The notes beneath the pieces were generated by a model, which made no database searches, was not told where the DNA came from, and saw only the letters and a list, made by a program, of their open reading frames with translations. The position numbers and the translations under genes are program-made. A stretch of 7,603 bases of DNA from assembly GCA_021772845.1 (NCBI GenBank), contig JAJFLF010000010.1, positions 1 through 7,603 on the forward strand, given 5' to 3'. This DNA is from Mariprofundus sp. (GTDB lineage Bacteria > Pseudomonadota > Zetaproteobacteria > Mariprofundales > Mariprofundaceae). Each line of letters begins with the position of its first letter. Within the stretch, counting starts at the first letter, position 1. Shown one piece after another: positions 5,529-7,603 of this stretch.

Positions 5529-7244
5529 TTATTTCGGAATAGCTGTCATTTCCCGGATAATACGCCAACCGGATTCAGAGTACTTCATCAACAGCAGCTT
5601 AGTATCGTTTTTACTAAAACCATCGGCTTGATAATGCTGGGTAAATTCGAGACGTGCATGATTCTCTTCAAGGTGGGTAATCTTAAGGTTTTGAATATCA
5701 ATTTGAATATGTTGTTTATTGGCAATCAAATCGCGCCTGGATACTTTCCATGCATCAATCCCCGCATATGTTTTTCCGGGCGTAAACGCTGGCGAATAAG
5801 CCGCAAAATATGCGTTAAGATCCTGCTCTACCCATGCCTTGCGCCACAGCTCCAGAGCGCCATTCAACGCAATCTCAAGCTGCGCAATCATTTGAGTAAC
5901 ATCTTCATCACCCGATTCAACAGCAGGTAAATCCACGCTAATTGATGGACAAGTCTTATAACTGATCGTTGCATCGGCTTTTAGGCTGGAAATCCAGCGC
6001 GGCAACTGATCCTGCAAAGCCACGGAACTCAGAATCTGTTGAATTTTATCGTGATTCACTTCCAGAGAATTGGGATCAATATGGCGCTTGGCGACAAGGC
6101 GTATAATGTGCAAACCGAATTTAGATTCGACCACACCACTGGTTTGACCAGCCTGCATGGCAAACGCAGCCTTTTCAAACACAGGCAACATGGCTCCTTT
6201 TGTAAACCAGCCCAAATCACCACCATTACTGGCACTGGGGCCCTGTGATGACTCTTTGGCACGAATAACAAAAGCTTCATCCGTGGTCCCTTGCATATCC
6301 TCTGAGATAGATTCCGCACGCTGGTAAATTTTCTTGCGGGTATTTTCATCAGCAGAGCTCGGGATTTTCAATAAAATATGGCGCGCATGCACTTCATCAT
6401 GACTCTCACCAAGCAGCTCGGGCTCTTTCCAACGTTCACTCACAGCTTTGATAATGTGAAACCCCGAAGGCGAACGAATGGGATCCGTCAATCCATCCAC
6501 TGGCAAATCCAGTACAGGTGCAAAGCGCTGACTAATGCCACCTTCCATAAACCAGCCCATCACCCCCTGCTGTTGACGGTCTGGAGATTCTGAATAAATA
6601 GCCACCAGCTGCGTGAAATCTTTCCCTTGTTTAAGCTGCATATGAATGCTGCGCGCTTTATTGCGCACTTCAGCAAGCAATTGTGGTGTTGGTTCATCGG
6701 GCAGAGCCAGGAAAATCTGAGCCACCTGCACTTCGCGCCTTGCTTTAGGCACAGCCAGATACTTCCTATAATATTCAGAGATTGCCTCTTCGGAAATTTG
6801 CAGCTTACTGCGCACGGCCACATTGATCAGTTTACTTACCAATATCTGGTCATGCATGGTTTCCTTAAAGTCTTCAAAACTTTCACCTTGTTGCTCCAGC
6901 ACTTCTTTCAACTGCCCAGGTAGCATGCTGTTTTTGGTTTCAACATCCTCAATTGCATTCGCCATCTCTTCAGGACCAACAGATAACTCCAGTTTTTTTG
7001 CCTCCATTAACTGCAGGCGTTTAAGCACTCGCGCATCCAGAGAGCGGCGGCTCAACTTCTCAGTTGATGGCAGATTTACCGCCCCTGATTGTCGCAGGCG
7101 CGATAGCATCTCTTGCGTATCCTGCTCTATTTCAAAACAGGTAATCACATTGTTATTGGCAATCGCGGCAATCGCATCAATGGTTTCTGCTCGCGCAGGC
7201 AAAGCCAGCAACAACAAACTGACCAACAAAAAAGGGAAGTGCAT
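5529..7244 (-). CDS. surA: SurA-type periplasmic chaperone/PPIase with extra C-terminal NTF2-like domain
   Basis: Periplasmic chaperone escorting outer-membrane proteins to the Bam machinery. 571 residues from ATG 7244, about 140 more than E. coli SurA (428). Residues 1-19 are a signal peptide with AxA-type cleavage (ARA/ETID). Residues 20-165 are the SurA N-domain (IDAIAAIANNNVIT onward). Parvulin domain 1 spans about 169-271 (MGWFMEGG, SGFHII) and domain 2 about 285-388 (VHARHILLK, GGDLGWFTKG, FGLHII). The SurA-type C-terminal segment runs to about 430. An acidic linker then leads to about 452-571 (WRKAWVEQDLNAYFAAYSP, ending GWRIIREM), which resembles NTF2/SnoaL-like domains by eye. The start is set by GGAGG (7254-7250), 5 bases from the ATG; an earlier in-frame start at 7277 would precede the signal peptide. 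Between lptD and pdxA, as usual for surA. Confidence 0.93.
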   Translation of the reverse strand: MHFPFLLVSLLLLALPARAETIDAIAAIANNNVITCFEIEQDTQEMLSRLRQSGAVNLPSTEKLSRRSLDARVLKRLQLMEAKKLELSVGPEEMANAIEDVETKNSMLPGQLKEVLEQQGESFEDFKETMHDQILVSKLINVAVRSKLQISEEAISEYYRKYLAVPKARREVQVAQIFLALPDEPTPQLLAEVRNKARSIHMQLKQGKDFTQLVAIYSESPDRQQQGVMGWFMEGGISQRFAPVLDLPVDGLTDPIRSPSGFHIIKAVSERWKEPELLGESHDEVHARHILLKIPSSADENTRKKIYQRAESISEDMQGTTDEAFVIRAKESSQGPSASNGGDLGWFTKGAMLPVFEKAAFAMQAGQTSGVVESKFGLHIIRLVAKRHIDPNSLEVNHDKIQQILSSVALQDQLPRWISSLKADATISYKTCPSISVDLPAVESGDEDVTQMIAQLEIALNGALELWRKAWVEQDLNAYFAAYSPAFTPGKTYAGIDAWKVSRRDLIANKQHIQIDIQNLKITHLEENHARLEFTQHYQADGFSKNDTKLLLMKYSESGWRIIREMTAIPK

Positions 7245-7268
7245 TAAAGCCTCCAGGAAAATATCAAA

Positions 7269-7282
7269 CCTCGACAACGAGG
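7269..7282 (-). other. Small hairpin in the surA 5' leader
   Basis: CCTCG-TTGT-CGAGG on the minus strand forms a perfect 5-bp stem with a four-base loop, 15 bases upstream of the surA Shine-Dalgarno. If the predicted promoter is used, it lies near the 5' end of the message and might affect stability or translation; that is inference. Confidence 0.35.
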
Positions 7283-7297
7283 CTGCGACTATTTCAA

Positions 7298-7326
7298 ATT
7301 ATACTGACTTTTCCATGAGCTATAAA
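7298..7326 (-). promoter_or_regulatory. Candidate promoter for surA-pdxA-yqgE
   Basis: On the minus strand TTTATA (7326-7321), a 17-base spacer and a consensus TATAAT (7303-7298) fit a sigma-70 promoter. The predicted start near 7291 gives a leader of about 47 bases. The -35 overlaps the ATGAGCT hairpin at 7315-7333. Confidence 0.5.
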
Positions 7327-7355
7327 AGCTCATTTCTACGTTTCTTCAAACGTAG
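7315..7355. other. Two adjacent hairpins between lptD and surA
   Basis: ATGAGCT/AGCTCAT (7315-7321 with 7327-7333, loop ATAAA) and CTACGTTT/AAACGTAG (7336-7343 with 7348-7355, loop of 4) are perfect inverted repeats 2 bases apart. On the minus strand the larger stem comes first after lptD and is followed by AAATGAGCTTTTAT, which is only weakly T-rich. It may be a leaky lptD terminator or an mRNA end-protecting structure; neither is certain. Confidence 0.5.
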
Positions 7356-7393
7356 TTAGCTAAAAAAATCAATCAACACAAATAAACACACTA

Positions 7394-7603
7394 TTAGGAA
7401 CCAACGCTACCCAGCCCCTTAAACTCGAGCAACAAACGGAAGCCAAAGTTTGAAGATGCACTGGTTCCAATCGGGCTATTCGTTTTATATGCATCAAGAC
7501 CCAGCGTCCAACAAGGGTGTTTATATTGCAAGCCTAGCGATGTTTGCTGTGATAACTTAAGCAGCATATCATATTGCCAGCTACCCGTTGCCTTCCAACG
7601 ATT
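7394..7603 (-). CDS. lptD: LPS-assembly protein LptD, C-terminal end (cut by window edge)
   Basis: Last 69 codons of the outer-membrane beta-barrel that, with LptE, inserts lipopolysaccharide into the outer leaflet. The frame is open at the right edge. The visible residues alternate polar and hydrophobic as barrel strands do: SWQYDMLLKLSQQ, then LGLQYKHPCWTLGLDAY with the conserved late cysteine region, and the final strand FGFRLLLEFKGLGSVGS. The C-terminal FRLLLEFKGLGSVG pattern and the position directly before surA-pdxA together identify it. The stop is TAA, immediately followed by TAG. 149 bases separate it from surA. Confidence 0.88.
   Translation of the reverse strand, partial: NRWKATGSWQYDMLLKLSQQTSLGLQYKHPCWTLGLDAYKTNSPIGTSASSNFGFRLLLEFKGLGSVGS

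Noticed and set aside
5499..5930. 143-codon plus-strand frame at the pdxA/surA junction
   Set aside because: Antisense shadow; both genes on the other strand are clearly coding.
7245..7277. Eleven extra N-terminal residues for SurA
   Set aside because: They would precede a clear signal peptide, and GGAGG is correctly spaced for ATG 7244.
6823..7359. 178-codon plus-strand frame over the surA start
   Set aside because: It is a shadow of the strongly supported surA coding frame, with low-complexity serine-rich composition and no family resemblance.
1..7603. CRISPR arrays, insertion sequences or defence genes
   Set aside because: No regularly spaced repeats, transposase or integrase motifs were seen; nearly all coding space is taken by housekeeping genes.

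Overview
The window reads as ordinary chromosomal DNA of a Gram-negative bacterium, most likely a proteobacterium. The evidence is an outer-membrane assembly block (lptD, surA), DXP-type vitamin B6 synthesis (pdxA), YqgE/AlgH, and the tpiA-secG-tRNA-Leu(GAG) order, whose secG-leuU part is also found in E. coli. The zinc-binding L31 looks more like the form common outside enteric bacteria, and the base composition looks moderate, so this is probably not an enterobacterium. The class cannot be settled from the sequence alone. There are no transposases, integrases, CRISPR arrays or phage genes.

Left block, minus strand (1-1252): rpmE (L31), rplU (L21) and rpmA (L27) are tightly packed. A strong intrinsic terminator follows, and then the N-terminal part of the ribosome-assembly GTPase gene obg, which is cut by the window edge. 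The 377-base gap at 1253-1629 is divergent: leftwards it holds the structured leader of the ribosomal-protein operon, rightwards the promoter region of tpiA.

Middle block, plus strand (1630-3788): tpiA (glycolysis), secG (Sec translocase subunit), a class II tRNA-Leu with anticodon GAG, a long perfect hairpin with a degenerate second copy just downstream, and then ung (uracil-DNA glycosylase).

Right block, minus strand (3857-7603), convergent with ung: lptD (C-terminus only), then surA, pdxA and yqgE in transcription order. lptD and surA together assemble the LPS-exporting outer membrane; pdxA makes a PLP precursor. surA-pdxA are 10 bases apart and pdxA-yqgE 33, so these three probably share one mRNA. 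A likely surA promoter and three small hairpins lie between lptD and surA.

No wholly new system is evident. The most unusual item is the SurA-type chaperone, which carries an extra C-terminal domain of about 120 residues that looks NTF2/SnoaL-like. It also has exactly two cysteines, placed where they could tie the two ends of the chaperone core together. Secondary points are rpmE at the head of the rplU-rpmA operon with a duplicated ribosome-binding leader, its possible TTG start and switch-like leader hairpins, the terminator that separates obg from its usual partners, and the tandem hairpins after the tRNA.
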